The notes under the pieces are model-generated. The model made no database searches. It was not told the DNA's origin and saw nothing but the letters and a program-made list of their open reading frames with translations. A stretch of DNA of 64,000 nt from Bacillota bacterium (lineage in GTDB: Bacteria; Bacillota; Clostridia; Christensenellales; Borkfalkiaceae): the NCBI GenBank assembly GCA_003343995.1, contig QAKE01000045.1, forward strand, positions 1 to 64,000, given 5' to 3'. This document shows, piece by piece, positions 1-9,349 of this stretch. Position numbers and translations under genes: made by a program. Position 1 is the first letter of the stretch, and each line of letters starts with the position of its first letter.

Positions 1-54
1 CACAAGCTCGTGGAAGTGCTCGGCTGCGCCGGCAAAGCGGACGAATGCAGATAA
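1..54 (+). CDS. C-terminal end of an unidentified protein (partial)
   Basis: An open frame enters from the left edge and ends at TAA (52-54). Its last 17 residues end in GCAGKADECR. It is followed 16 bases later by a strong terminator, which supports a real gene end. Two cysteines in the tail are the only notable feature. The fragment is too short to assign a family or function. Confidence 0.55.
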   Translation, partial: HKLVEVLGCAGKADECR

Positions 55-70
55 TGTAGCGAAAAACCAA

Positions 71-104
71 CGCCCCGCGCAAAATTTTGCGCGGGGCGTT
101 TTTT
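71..104 (+). terminator. Rho-independent terminator after the left-edge gene
   Basis: A perfect stem (cgccccgcgc / gcgcggggcg, arms 71-80 and 89-98) with an AT loop is followed by a run of T at 99-104. It closes the plus-strand gene entering from the left edge. Confidence 0.9.
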
Positions 105-186
105 ATATCCGCCGATAAAAAACCGCCGCGGCGTATCCCCGAAGTTTAACAATAAACGTCTGGCATGCGCCGCGGCAAAATCATTT

Positions 187-1584
187 TTACGCAATTTCGT
201 TTTCTTTTTCCGAAAATTTTTCCGTCTTTTTCTCTCCCTGCCTTCTTTTGAGCACCTTCGGAAAGACGACGGCGAACACCGCCGTGCTGAAACACGCCGC
301 GAAAATATCCGCGATCGGTTCGGCGTAAAAAACCGCCTGCACGCCGAAAAAGCGCGGCAACAACAGCAGACTGCCCAGATACACCGCCATTTTGCGGGAC
401 ATGGACAGCATAAACGCGAACTTCGGCTGCCCCAGCCCCGTAAGCCCGTCCACGAACACATACTGCAAAGAAAGCGGCACGATGCCGATCATATAAACGC
501 GTATCCCCCACGCCGAAAGGGAAACGATTTCCTCGTTCGCGGTGAACAGCCCCGCGACGGGACGCGCCAACACAAAGGACAGCGCGAACATGATTCCGGT
601 AAACGCAAGCCCCATAATCACGATACATTTCACCGCTTTTTTGAGTAGCGGTATGTTTTTCGCGCCGTAGTTGTAGCCGAGCACCGGCTGCGTGCCCGTG
701 CTGATGCCGAGCAGCGGCATGGTGACGATAGACATAAACGACTGCACGATGGTGGAAACGGTGATCCACTTATCGCCGTCCGCCCCGCCGTATGCCTGCA
801 AAACCATGTTGGAAACGATAATGATAATGCTGTCGGTGGCGAGGATAAAAAAGGGCGACGCGCCGTAGCGAAAGGTTTTGCCGACCACCTTCCAGTCGAT
901 TTTCGCAAACGACAAACGGATTTTCGTGCTCTTTTTCAGCAGAAACCCGACGACGAAGAGAAAGGATAAAAATTGCGAAAGGATTGTGGCGAGCGCCGCG
1001 CCGGTCACGTTCATTTTGAACACGAAGATAAAGAGCGGATCGAGCCCCACGTTGGCGACGGCGCCGATCACGGTGGTGAACATTCCCACGGCGGAATAGC
1101 CCTGCGCGATGATGAACTGATTCAGCCCCACGGCGGCGATGGAAAACACCGAGCCGGCTGCATATACGGCGAGGTATTGTTTCGCGTAGATAAACGTGTT
1201 TTCGCTCGCGCCGAAGGCGTGCAGCAGCGGGTTCATCAGCGCGAAAACCACGGCGGTGACGAGCACGGAAAGAGCGAGCAGGCACAGCAGGGCGTTGGAA
1301 AGGATTTTTTTCGCAACGTCGTCTCTGCCCTCTCCCATCGCCATGGCGAAGAGCGGCGCGCCGCCGAATCCTACGAGGGAGGCAAACGCCGATATGAGGG
1401 TGGCGACGGGCGCGCAGACGCCCAAGCCCGCCAGCGCCACGTCGCCGATTTCTGCGATATTGCCCACGAACATTCTGTCCACGATGGAATAAAGAACGCT
1501 GATAAACTGCGCCATCATCGCGGGGAACGCGAGCTTCATTACGGTGACGGCAGCGCGGTTGCTGCCCAAATCCAGCGATTTCAT
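187..1584 (-). CDS. MATE family multidrug/Na+ exporter
   Basis: The protein has 465 residues, the normal size for MATE antiporters, which use Na+ or H+ gradients to expel cationic drugs or metabolites across the inner membrane. About twelve hydrophobic segments are visible. The N-terminal half opens with the MATE-like pattern AFPAMMAQFISVLYSIVDRMFVGNI, given here only by its halves AFPAMMAQF and IVDRMFVGNI. The frame stays open upstream to 1617, but ATG at 1584 follows a GAGGCGG ribosome site by about 8 bases and is the better start. A TTGACT-N17-TACAAT promoter lies at 1655-1627. The substrate cannot be inferred. A second, divergent MATE gene lies 280 bases to the right but reads in the same direction, with a tRNA between them. 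Confidence 0.9.
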   Translation of the reverse strand: MKSLDLGSNRAAVTVMKLAFPAMMAQFISVLYSIVDRMFVGNIAEIGDVALAGLGVCAPVATLISAFASLVGFGGAPLFAMAMGEGRDDVAKKILSNALLCLLALSVLVTAVVFALMNPLLHAFGASENTFIYAKQYLAVYAAGSVFSIAAVGLNQFIIAQGYSAVGMFTTVIGAVANVGLDPLFIFVFKMNVTGAALATILSQFLSFLFVVGFLLKKSTKIRLSFAKIDWKVVGKTFRYGASPFFILATDSIIIIVSNMVLQAYGGADGDKWITVSTIVQSFMSIVTMPLLGISTGTQPVLGYNYGAKNIPLLKKAVKCIVIMGLAFTGIMFALSFVLARPVAGLFTANEEIVSLSAWGIRVYMIGIVPLSLQYVFVDGLTGLGQPKFAFMLSMSRKMAVYLGSLLLLPRFFGVQAVFYAEPIADIFAACFSTAVFAVVFPKVLKRRQGEKKTEKFSEKENEIA

Positions 1585-1626
1585 GCCTTTTCCGCCTCGT
1601 TTCGGTAATTTTTGCAAACGCCTATG

Positions 1627-1655
1627 ATTGTAACAGCCGCGCAGACAAAAGTCAA
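1627..1655 (-). promoter_or_regulatory. Promoter of the first MATE gene
   Basis: On the minus strand, TTGACT (1655-1650) and TACAAT (1632-1627) are separated by exactly 17 bases, 43 bases upstream of the chosen start at 1584. Confidence 0.65.
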
Positions 1656-1709
1656 CTTATTGCCGAAACAATCGTAAAAATTTTCGCAATGAAAAATATG
1701 CCGATAAAC

Positions 1710-1738
1710 TTGACTTTATGCGCAAGCTATGATACAAT
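1710..1738 (+). promoter_or_regulatory. Promoter of the tRNA-Val gene
   Basis: TTGACT (1710-1715) and TACAAT (1733-1738) are spaced by 17 bases. The -10 box ends 11 bases before the mature 5' end of the tRNA. Confidence 0.75.
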
Positions 1739-1749
1739 AATATCCGTTC

Positions 1750-1826
1750 GGGAGCGTAGCTCAGTTGGTTAGAGCGCATGCTTGACATGCATGAGGTCAT
1801 AAGTTCGAGTCTTACCGTTCCCACCA
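1750..1826 (+). tRNA. tRNA-Val (anticodon GAC), CCA encoded
   Basis: A 77-base cloverleaf. The acceptor arm GGGAGCG pairs with CGTTCCC (one G-T wobble) and is followed by A-CCA. The D arm is gctc...gagc. The anticodon arm catgc-TTGACAT-gcatg gives anticodon GAC, which reads valine GUC. The T loop is TTCGAGT. The first T-stem pair (A-C) is mismatched, which is unusual but does not break the fold. The gene stands alone with its own promoter and terminator. Confidence 0.93.
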
Positions 1827-1828
1827 AT

Positions 1829-1864
1829 CCCCCGCCGCGGCGAATTGCCGCGGCGGGGTTTTTT
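1829..1864 (+). terminator. Terminator after tRNA-Val
   Basis: A 12-bp GC stem (ccccgccgcggc / gccgcggcgggg) with a short AATT loop is followed by six T. It overlaps the stop codon region of the second MATE gene read on the other strand. Confidence 0.9.
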
Positions 1865-3260
1865 ATGCCGCAGACCGCTCCTCGGCGGGGCTAAGCTGCT
1901 TTTTTACCTTTTTGCGCACCGCAAAGTAGGTGCATAAATGCATTAAAATTGCCGCTATCCACGACACGGGGTAGCTGATAAACAGCGTCATAAAGGAATG
2001 TTCCGCCGCAAAAACCGTGTATATCCACAAAATCCGAACGCCGCACACCGCGACGATGGAAAATATCATCGGCAAAAGCGAACGTCCCATGCCGCGCAGA
2101 CTGCCGACGAGCACCTCCATCAGTCCGCACAAAAAATACGGCACGCACACGTACAGCAGACGCTCCGCGCCCCAAGCGATCACCTCGGCGTTTCCGTTAT
2201 ACAAGGCGAGCAGCGGGCGCGCAAGCAGATATGCTCCCACCCCCATCGCCACGCCGATTGCGGTTACGATCAGCACGCACTGCGCCAGCACGAGGCGGAT
2301 GTTCCCCAACTTTTTCGCGCCGTAATTCTGCGCGGTAAAAGTCAGGCATGCCTGCGAAACGGAGTTCATCGCCGTGTAAACGAACCCTTCTATGTTCGCC
2401 GCGGCGGCGCTGCCCGCCATGGCGATATCCCCGAAAGAGTTGACCGACGATTGTATGATGACGTTGGAAAGGGAAAAAATCGTTCCCTGAATACCGGCGG
2501 GCAAGCCGATACGCACGATTTCTTTGAGCGCGTCCCAGTGAATACGCATTTTTTTGAAGGAAAATTTTCCGTACCCCTTTTGCCTGCACAATACGACGAG
2601 CACCGCCGCCGCGGAAACGATTTGGGAAACCGTCGTGCCGACGGCGACGCCCACCACGCCGAGACCGTACGCGATGACGAGCCAAAGATTGATACCCACG
2701 TTGATCAGCCCCGCCGCGGCGAGAATGATCAGCGGGCGTTTCGTATCGCCGCAGGCGCGAAGAATGGACGCGCCGAAATTGTAAAGCATGGCAAACGGCA
2801 TTCCGAGAAAGTAAATTTGCAGATAAATCGCCGCCTGATCGATGACGAGCGCGTCGGTCGCCATGAGTTCCAAAAAGAACCGCGCGCCGAAAAACCCGAC
2901 GATTGCCACGACTACGCCGCCGATCACCCCGACGGGAATGGACGTATGCACCACGCGGTCGGCTTTTTCCGCATCCTCCGCGCCGATATAGCGGGACATG
3001 ACCGAAAGCGCGCCCACGCTTAAGCCGAGAAATAAATTTACGACAAGGCTGACGAGCGAGCCGGTGGAACCGACCGCCGCCATAGCGGTATGATCGGCAA
3101 ACTGCCCCACGACGATGATATCCGCGGCATTGTACAAAAGCTGCAAAATGCCCGTTGCCACGAGCGGCAGGGAAAAGAGCAGAATTTTGCCGAACAGCGG
3201 GCGGGTGCACATATCGATTTCCCGCTTTTTCTTTTTAGGTTGCAATTCCGCCGAGCCCAT
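1863..3260 (-). CDS. MATE family efflux transporter
   Basis: The protein has 465 residues with about twelve membrane segments. The N-terminal patterns FSLPLVATGILQLLYNAAD and IIVVGQFA, and the repeat of this layout in the second half, are typical of the MATE branch that includes the Clostridia/Bacteroides NorM-DinF relatives. The start ATG at 3260 has an AGAGG site 8 bases upstream. A lysine-rich stretch (KKKKRE) precedes the first membrane helix, as expected for a cytosolic N-terminus. Substrate unknown. It shares fold and size, but little obvious sequence, with the MATE gene at 187-1584, so the two are probably not a recent duplication. Confidence 0.9.
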   Translation of the reverse strand: MGSAELQPKKKKREIDMCTRPLFGKILLFSLPLVATGILQLLYNAADIIVVGQFADHTAMAAVGSTGSLVSLVVNLFLGLSVGALSVMSRYIGAEDAEKADRVVHTSIPVGVIGGVVVAIVGFFGARFFLELMATDALVIDQAAIYLQIYFLGMPFAMLYNFGASILRACGDTKRPLIILAAAGLINVGINLWLVIAYGLGVVGVAVGTTVSQIVSAAAVLVVLCRQKGYGKFSFKKMRIHWDALKEIVRIGLPAGIQGTIFSLSNVIIQSSVNSFGDIAMAGSAAAANIEGFVYTAMNSVSQACLTFTAQNYGAKKLGNIRLVLAQCVLIVTAIGVAMGVGAYLLARPLLALYNGNAEVIAWGAERLLYVCVPYFLCGLMEVLVGSLRGMGRSLLPMIFSIVAVCGVRILWIYTVFAAEHSFMTLFISYPVSWIAAILMHLCTYFAVRKKVKKQLSPAEERSAA

Positions 3261-3341
3261 AATTTAACCTCTTTATATCTTCGATTAAATCATTATATCA
3301 CCGCGCGGCGGCAAAAACAAGCGTTTACGGGGGGATTATTG

Positions 3342-3632
3342 CTATTCTTTTTCGTGAGCGAATACACCCGACACCTCGAACGCAAGCATCAACCCGTAAC
3401 GAAACCCCTCCGAAAATGCGTCCTTCACTTCTTCGCTGAATACGGCGTAAACGGCATCCTTTTCTTTTTCGTAAATATCTTTCATCTGCAAATTTCCCTC
3501 TAAAAATTCACAAATTTTTTCATCGTATTCCTCTTCTAAACGAAGTGCCTGTTCGTATGATTTACACGAACCAAGAATAATTTTTCTGTTTTCCATCAAA
3601 GCATGATAAAGCGTTTCCAACGGTTTTTCCAT
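3342..3632 (-). CDS. Hypothetical 96-residue acidic protein, divergent from an Xre repressor
   Basis: Family not recognised with confidence; it resembles the small helical acidic proteins (DUF6809-like) found beside Xre regulators in Clostridia. The sequence is rich in Glu and Lys and predicted helical, with SFREGF-like (FSEGFRYGLMLAFEV) amphipathic segments near the C-terminus. ATG at 3632 has an AGAGG site 8 bases upstream. It is divergent from the Xre gene at 3725, and its likely promoter (TCGACT 3692-3687, TATAAT 3669-3664, spacer 17) is interleaved with two of the three operator copies. It is therefore probably repressed by that regulator. The region is clearly more AT-rich than its neighbours, which suggests acquisition. 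Confidence 0.75.
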   Translation of the reverse strand: MEKPLETLYHALMENRKIILGSCKSYEQALRLEEEYDEKICEFLEGNLQMKDIYEKEKDAVYAVFSEEVKDAFSEGFRYGLMLAFEVSGVFAHEKE

Positions 3633-3649
3633 TTTAATCCTCTATTGTT

Positions 3650-3714
3650 TAACTTTTAGTTATATTATATATAACATTTAGTTAAAAGTCGACCATTTTT
3701 ATAACTATATGTTA
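3650..3714. promoter_or_regulatory. Three-copy operator TAAC-N5-GTTA between divergent genes
   Basis: The 13-base dyad TAAC-N5-GTTA occurs at 3650-3662 (TAACTTTTAGTTA), 3672-3684 (TAACATTTAGTTA) and 3702-3714 (TAACTATATGTTA). The start-to-start distances of 22 and 30 bases place the copies on similar faces of the helix. The first two copies bracket the -10 box of the leftward gene, and the third overlaps the probable -10 (TAAAAT 3713-3718) of the rightward Xre gene. The presumed ligand is the Xre protein at 3725. Confidence 0.75.
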
Positions 3715-3724
3715 AAATAAAATT

Positions 3725-3925
3725 ATGAAGATAGGACAAAAAATCAAACAGCTACGAACGGAAAACAATATTCCCCAAAAAGACCTCGCAAATAAATTAA
3801 ACATTTCACAAGCACTGCTTTCTTACTATGAAAGCGACAGCCGCCGCCCCAGCTACGAAGTTTTGGTGGCAATTGCGGATTTTTTCGATACCACTACCGA
3901 CTATCTGCTCGGCAGAGAAGATTAA
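3725..3925 (+). CDS. Small Xre/Cro-CI family repressor
   Basis: The 66-residue protein is almost entirely an HTH_3 domain: KIKQLRTENNIPQKDLANKL (helices 1-2), then NISQALLSYYESDSRRP (turn and recognition helix), ending in TTTDYLLGRED. Such single-domain proteins bind dyad operators as dimers. The three TAAC-N5-GTTA dyads just upstream are the obvious target and imply autoregulation. There is no clear ribosome site before ATG 3725, and a TAAAAT box at 3713-3718 would place transcription start at or near the ATG, so the mRNA may be leaderless. No prophage genes surround it. Confidence 0.9.
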   Translation: MKIGQKIKQLRTENNIPQKDLANKLNISQALLSYYESDSRRPSYEVLVAIADFFDTTTDYLLGRED

Positions 3926-3937
3926 CATTAAATAATT

Positions 3938-3976
3938 GCGGCGCGCCCGAAATCGGGCGCGCCGCCTTTTCTTTTT
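3938..3976 (+). terminator. Terminator between the Xre gene and fhs
   Basis: A long GC stem (gcggcgcgcccga / tcgggcgcgccgc, 3938-3965) is followed by TTTTCTTTTTT. The T run favours termination of the plus-strand Xre gene. The same stem lies just past the fhs stop and may also end the purine operon, though that side lacks a clean T run. Confidence 0.85.
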
Positions 3977-3983
3977 TATAAAA

Positions 3984-5648
3984 TTAAAACAATCCGCTGA
4001 TCACGCCGTTTTCGTCCACGTCCACGTTTTCTGCGGCGGGGACTTTCGGCAGTCCCGGCATCGTCATAATGCTGCCCGTGAGCGCCACGATAAAGCCCGC
4101 GCCCGCAGACACCTTAACGCTGCGCACGGTGACGGTGAAATCTTTCGGCGCGCAGATTTTCGTCGCGTCGTCCGAAAAGCTATACTGCGTTTTCGCAATG
4201 CACACGGGCAGATTGCCGAACCCGAATTCTTCCAGCCGCGCAAGCTGTTTTTCCGCCTCCGCGGTAAACGCCGCGCCGCTGCCGCCGTAAATTTTAACGG
4301 CGATGGCGTTGATTTTTTCCTTCACCGACAAATCGCTTTCGTAAGCGTAGGCAAAATCGTTCGGCTGTTCGCAAAGCCGCACCACCTCTTCGGCAAGCGC
4401 GACGCCCCCCGCGCCGCCTTCCGCCCACACGGTGGAAAGCACGGTGTTCACGCCGAGCTCTTTGCACTTTTTCATCACGAGCGCGATTTCCGCGTCGGTA
4501 TCGGCGGGGAAACGGTTGAGCGCCACCACCGCAGGCAGTTTATAAACGTTTTTAATGTTGGAAACGTGCCGCAGCAAATTGGGCAGTCCCGCCTCGAGCG
4601 CGGCGAGGTTTTCCCCCTCCAGCTCGTTTTTCTTTAAGCCGCCGTGCATTTTCAGCGCGCGCACGGTGGCGACGATCACCGCCGCCGACGGCTTAAACCC
4701 CGCCAGACGGCACTTGATATCGAGGAATTTTTCCGCCCCCAGATCCGCGCCGAACCCCGCCTCCGTAACGGCGTAATCGCCGAACTTCAACGCGAGCTTC
4801 GTAGCCAGCACGGAATTGCACCCGTGCGCGATATTGGCGAACGGACCGCAGTGCACGAAGGCGGGCGTGCCTTCCAGCGTCTGCGCGAGATTGGGTTTCA
4901 ACGCCTCCGCCAAAAGGGCGGTCATCGCCCCCTGCGCCTTCAGATCGCCCGCGGTCACCGGCCGGTCGTCGTAGGTATACGCCACGATCATGCGGGCGCA
5001 GCGTTCCTTCAGATCGAGATAGGAAGTCGCCATGCACATCACCGCCATCATTTCGGTGGCGACGGTGATATCGTACCCGTCCTCGCGCGGGGTGCCGTTG
5101 GCTTTGCCGCCCAAGCCGTCCACCACGAAACGCAGCTGCCGATCGTTCATGTCCACACAGCGGCGCACCACGATGCGGCGGGGATCGATTTTCAGCGCGT
5201 TGCCCTGATAGATATGGTTATCCACCATGGCGCAAAGCAGGTTGTTCGCCGTGCCGATGGCGTGAAAATCGCCGGTAAAATGCAAATTCAAATCTTCAAA
5301 CGGACCGACCTGCGCGTAACCGCCGCCGGTAGCGCCGCCCTTGATGCCGAACACCGGCCCCAACGACGGCTCCCTCAGCGCGACGACGGCGTTTTTGCCG
5401 ATGCGCCGCAAGCCGTCGGCAAGCCCCACGGTGGTGGTCGTTTTGCCCTCGCCCGCGGGCGTGGGCGTAATGGCGGTCACCAAAACCAACTTGCCTTCCC
5501 CTCGATCTTCCTTCAGCAGGGAAAGGTCTACCTTCGCCTTGTACTTCCCGTAGCACGAAAGGCTGTCCTCCGCGATATTGCAGCTTTTCGCCACCTCGCG
5601 GATATCCTTCAGCCGCACCGAACGGGCAATTTCCAAATCGCTTTTCAT
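3984..5648 (-). CDS. fhs: Formate--tetrahydrofolate ligase
   Basis: Cytosolic enzyme that makes 10-formyl-THF from formate, THF and ATP, the formyl donor for purine ring carbons 2 and 8. The protein has 554 residues, normal for the family. The ATP loop [11 protein letters not shown] is at about residues 61-71, and the signature [15 protein letters not shown] follows at about 120. ATG at 5648 has an AAAGGGGA site. An upstream in-frame ATG at 5714 lies inside purL and is unlikely. The gene follows the purL stop by 11 bases and is the last cistron of the purine operon, so supply of the one-carbon donor is tied to demand. The ZTP-type riboswitch at the head of the operon senses a signal of 10-formyl-THF shortage, which fits this placement. 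Confidence 0.96.
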   Translation of the reverse strand: MKSDLEIARSVRLKDIREVAKSCNIAEDSLSCYGKYKAKVDLSLLKEDRGEGKLVLVTAITPTPAGEGKTTTTVGLADGLRRIGKNAVVALREPSLGPVFGIKGGATGGGYAQVGPFEDLNLHFTGDFHAIGTANNLLCAMVDNHIYQGNALKIDPRRIVVRRCVDMNDRQLRFVVDGLGGKANGTPREDGYDITVATEMMAVMCMATSYLDLKERCARMIVAYTYDDRPVTAGDLKAQGAMTALLAEALKPNLAQTLEGTPAFVHCGPFANIAHGCNSVLATKLALKFGDYAVTEAGFGADLGAEKFLDIKCRLAGFKPSAAVIVATVRALKMHGGLKKNELEGENLAALEAGLPNLLRHVSNIKNVYKLPAVVALNRFPADTDAEIALVMKKCKELGVNTVLSTVWAEGGAGGVALAEEVVRLCEQPNDFAYAYESDLSVKEKINAIAVKIYGGSGAAFTAEAEKQLARLEEFGFGNLPVCIAKTQYSFSDDATKICAPKDFTVTVRSVKVSAGAGFIVALTGSIMTMPGLPKVPAAENVDVDENGVISGLF

Positions 5649-5659
5649 CGTATCCCCTT

Positions 5660-8600
5660 TTATTTGAAGTATTCCGCCGCGCTCTCGAACAATTTCATGT
5701 CGAACTTGCCGCACACGTTTTTATATAAGTTTTTGCCGATGCGCTCGCTGTGCCCCATTTTGCCGAACACCCTGCCGTCGGGCGAGGTTACGCCCTCGAT
5801 GGCGAACAGCGAACCCGCGGGGTTGAAATCGACGTCCATGGAAGGATCGCCCTTCAGATCGACGTACTGCGTGGCGATCTGCCCGTTCTGACCGAGCTTC
5901 AAAAGCGTTTTCGCGTCGGCGGCGAATTTGCCCTCTCCGTGGGAGATGGGCACGCTGTAAATTTCCCCGACAGAAGTGTTTTTAAACCACGGCGAACGGT
6001 TCGACGTGACGCGCACGTTGACCAAGCGCGATTGATGCCGCCCGATGTCGTTGAACGTCAAGGTGGGCATATCCTCCTCCATATCGAGGATTTTGCCGTA
6101 GGGCACGAGCCCCATTTTCACCAGCGCCTGAAAGCCGTTGCAGATGCCGCCCATCAGCCCGTCGCGCCGTTCGAGCAGGTTTTCCACCGCCTCCTTCACC
6201 GCCGCGTTGCGGAAGAACGCCGTGATGAACTTGCCCGAGCCGTCGGGCTCGTCGCCGCCGGAAAATCCGCCGGGGATAAAGACGATGTTGCTTTCGTTTA
6301 TCTTTTTCGCAAAGGCGTCCACCGAACGGGAAACGCCCTCCGCCGTCAGGTTATTGATGACGAAAATTTCCGACTTCACGCCGGCGTTTTCAAAGGCTTT
6401 CGCCGTGTCGTACTCGCAGTTCGTGCCGGGGAAAACGGGGATGAGCACCGAGGGGCGCGCCGTTTTGACCGCCGCCGACGGACGCTGCCCCGCCGCAGAG
6501 GAAAACGACGGCATGATGCGAGCGAACGCGTCGGTTTTCGTGGGGAAAACCGGCTCGAGCTTTCTGGCGTACAATTCGTAAAGCCGATCCAGATCCGCCC
6601 GTTCGCCGCCGCAGACGATTTCCCGTTCCGCGGTGACCGTGCCGAGAATTTCGCCCTCCGCCTCGCCTTCGATTTCCACGATAAACGAGCCGTAGCGGTA
6701 TTGGAACAGCTCCTCCGCTTTCACGTTTTCGGCAAAGGCAAAGCCCAGCATGTTGCCGAAACACATTTTCATGACGGCTTCCGCCGCGCCGCCGTAGGTC
6801 GGCGTGTACACGGCAACCGCCTTTTTGCTTTCCGCCAAAGCGCGCACCTTTGCGAAAAGCGCCTTTTCGCTTTCCGCCGAGGGGATGCCCCGTCCGTCGT
6901 ACTCCGGCTTGAGCCAAAGCACCTTGTTGCCCGCCTTTTTAAATTCGGCGGAAACGATATCCTCCCCCTTGGCGGTAGTCACCGCAAAGGAAACGAGGGT
7001 GGGCGGCACGTCGATGTGCTCGAACGTTCCGCTCATGGAGTCCTTGCCGCCGATCGCGCCGATTTCGTAGTCGTTTTGCGCCTTGTACGCGCCGAGCAGC
7101 GCCGCAAAGGGCTTGCCCCAGCGGGCGGCGTCCTTCATGGGTTTTTCAAAATATTCTTGGAAGGTGAGGTACACGTCCTCGAACTTCGCGCCCGCGGCGA
7201 CGAGTTTGGAAACGCTTTCCACCACCGCGAGATAGGCGCCGTGATAGGGGCTTTTTTCCGAAATAAAGGGGTTATACCCGTACGACATCACGCTGCAATC
7301 GTCGGCATTGCCCTTTTCCACCGCCACCTTGTGCGCCATCGCCTGCGAGGGCGTGCGCTGATACGTGCCGCCGTAGGGCATCAAAACGGTGTTCGCGCCG
7401 ATGGTGGAATCGAAGCGCTCCACCAGCCCGCGCTTGGAGCACACGTTCAGATCCTGCGCGAGGGCGCGCAGGTTTTTCAAAAATCCCGTCTTTTTCGCCT
7501 TGGCGAAGTTTTCGGGCTGTTTCACCAGCACTTCGGTATGTTTTTCCGCGCCGTTGGAATTCAGAAAATCGCGGGAAATATCGACGATTTTTTTGCCGTT
7601 CCAAAGCATGGTCAAACGGTTGTCGTCGGTAACGCGCGCAACCGTCGTCGCCTCGAGGTTTTCCCCCTCGGCAAACGCCTTGAAGACATCCGCGTCTTCC
7701 GCCGCGACGACCACAGCCATTCTCTCCTGCGATTCGCTGATGGCGAGTTCCGTTCCGTCGAGCCCTTCGTATTTTTTCGGCACGGCGTTCAAATCGATGA
7801 CGAGTCCGTCGGCAAGCTCGCCGATGGCCACCGAAACGCCGCCCGCGCCGAAGTCGTTGCACCGCTTGATGAGCCGCGTCGCCGCGCCGTTTCTGAACAG
7901 TCTTTGCAATTTGCGTTCTTCCGGCGCGTTGCCCTTCTGCACTTCCGCGCCGCACGTCGTCAAGGAGGACGCCGTGTGCGACTTGCTCGAGCCCGTCGCG
8001 CCGCCGCAGCCGTCGCGCCCCGTCCTTCCGCCGAGCAGAATTACGACGTCGCCCTTTTCCGGCGTTTTTCTGACGACGTTTTCCGCCGGCGCCGCGCCGA
8101 CGACCGCGCCGATTTCCATGCGCTTCGCAACGTATCCTTCGTGATAGATTTCATCCACAAGCCCCGTCGCCAGACCGATCTGGTTGCCGTACGAGGAATA
8201 GCCCGCCGCCGCGGTGGTTACGATTTTACGCTGGGGCAGTTTGCCCTTCATGGCGTCCTTTACGGGCGTGAGCGGGTTGCCCGCGCCAGTCACGCGCATC
8301 GCCGCGTAAACGTAGCTTCTGCCGGAAAGCGGATCGCGGATCGCGCCGCCGATGCAGGTCGCCGCGCCGCCGAAAGGCTCGATTTCCGTGGGGTGGTTGT
8401 GCGTTTCGTTTTTAAACAGCAGCAGCCAATCCTGCTCCTCACCGTCCACCGTCACCTTGATTTTCACGGTGCAGGCGTTGATCTCCTCCGATTCGTCGAG
8501 CTTGTCGAGCTTGCCGTTTTTCTTGAGTTCCTTCGCCGCAAGCGTGGCGATGTCCATTAAATTGACGGGCTTCGTTCTGCCCAGCCGCTCGCGCGCGGCG

Positions 8601-9349
8601 AGATATTCGCGGTAGGTTTTTTCGATTTCCGCGTCCTCGAACTCCGCCTTGTCCACCGTCGTCAAAAACGTCGTATGGCGGCAGTGATCCGACCAATAGG
8701 TGTCGAGCATGCGGATTTCCGTAATCGTCGGCTCGCGGTTTTCCCTGCGGAAATAATCGCGGCAGAACGCCGCGTCCGCCGCGTCCATGGCGAGGGCGTA
8801 TTTTTTGACGAAGGCTTCCAGCCCCGCGTCGTCGAGGGAGGTGAAGCCCTCCACCGTTTCCACTTCGGCGGGCACGGGGTATTCCGCTTTCAGCGTTTCG
8901 TATTCCTTCAAATCCGCCTCCCGCGCCTCCACGGGATTGATAACGTATTTTTTGACGGCGTCCACCTGCTCCTCGGTGAGATTGCCGTATAAAAGATAGA
9001 CCTTTGCCGAGCGCACGATGGGCTTTTCCTTGCAGGAAATCAGCCCGATGCACTGCGCCGCGGAATCGGCGCGCTGATCGAACTGCCCCGGAAGGTATTC
9101 CACCGCGAACACGTGTTTCGCCGCGCCTTTATCGAGCTTATCGCTCGCAATATCGGTCTGCGGCTCGGAAAACACCGTTTTCACCGCCTGCTCGAAGAGC
9201 TCTTTATCGATATTTTCCGCGTCGTAACGGTTGAGCACGCGCACCTTTCTCAGCCCTTTGATCTCCAGCAGCTCGGAAAGCTCGGCGCGGAGCGCCCTGC
9301 CCTCTTTTTCGAACTTGCCTTTCTTTTCCACGTATACTCTGAAAACCAT
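5660..9349 (-). CDS. purL: Phosphoribosylformylglycinamidine synthase, single-chain with glutaminase domain
   Basis: Converts FGAR, glutamine and ATP to FGAM (purine step 4). At 1229 residues it is a fusion of the synthetase and its glutaminase, so no separate purS or purQ is needed. Visible motifs: [11 protein letters not shown] at about 218-228; NETHNHPT at about 314-321, which holds metal/ATP-binding residues; and a C-terminal class I amidotransferase from about residue 965. The amidotransferase triad reads as Cys1070 in [10 protein letters not shown], His1200 and Glu1202 in MGHSER. The start codon shares one base with the purD stop (TGATG). The short N-terminal region distinguishes it from the longer proteobacterial PurL; this form is common in Clostridia. 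Confidence 0.96.
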   Translation of the reverse strand: MVFRVYVEKKGKFEKEGRALRAELSELLEIKGLRKVRVLNRYDAENIDKELFEQAVKTVFSEPQTDIASDKLDKGAAKHVFAVEYLPGQFDQRADSAAQCIGLISCKEKPIVRSAKVYLLYGNLTEEQVDAVKKYVINPVEAREADLKEYETLKAEYPVPAEVETVEGFTSLDDAGLEAFVKKYALAMDAADAAFCRDYFRRENREPTITEIRMLDTYWSDHCRHTTFLTTVDKAEFEDAEIEKTYREYLAARERLGRTKPVNLMDIATLAAKELKKNGKLDKLDESEEINACTVKIKVTVDGEEQDWLLLFKNETHNHPTEIEPFGGAATCIGGAIRDPLSGRSYVYAAMRVTGAGNPLTPVKDAMKGKLPQRKIVTTAAAGYSSYGNQIGLATGLVDEIYHEGYVAKRMEIGAVVGAAPAENVVRKTPEKGDVVILLGGRTGRDGCGGATGSSKSHTASSLTTCGAEVQKGNAPEERKLQRLFRNGAATRLIKRCNDFGAGGVSVAIGELADGLVIDLNAVPKKYEGLDGTELAISESQERMAVVVAAEDADVFKAFAEGENLEATTVARVTDDNRLTMLWNGKKIVDISRDFLNSNGAEKHTEVLVKQPENFAKAKKTGFLKNLRALAQDLNVCSKRGLVERFDSTIGANTVLMPYGGTYQRTPSQAMAHKVAVEKGNADDCSVMSYGYNPFISEKSPYHGAYLAVVESVSKLVAAGAKFEDVYLTFQEYFEKPMKDAARWGKPFAALLGAYKAQNDYEIGAIGGKDSMSGTFEHIDVPPTLVSFAVTTAKGEDIVSAEFKKAGNKVLWLKPEYDGRGIPSAESEKALFAKVRALAESKKAVAVYTPTYGGAAEAVMKMCFGNMLGFAFAENVKAEELFQYRYGSFIVEIEGEAEGEILGTVTAEREIVCGGERADLDRLYELYARKLEPVFPTKTDAFARIMPSFSSAAGQRPSAAVKTARPSVLIPVFPGTNCEYDTAKAFENAGVKSEIFVINNLTAEGVSRSVDAFAKKINESNIVFIPGGFSGGDEPDGSGKFITAFFRNAAVKEAVENLLERRDGLMGGICNGFQALVKMGLVPYGKILDMEEDMPTLTFNDIGRHQSRLVNVRVTSNRSPWFKNTSVGEIYSVPISHGEGKFAADAKTLLKLGQNGQIATQYVDLKGDPSMDVDFNPAGSLFAIEGVTSPDGRVFGKMGHSERIGKNLYKNVCGKFDMKLFESAAEYFK

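Noticed and set aside
5750..8560. Plus-strand open frame of 936 residues
   Set aside because: It is antisense to purL, has no ribosome site or domain, and shows the Arg/His/Ala bias of a shadow frame.
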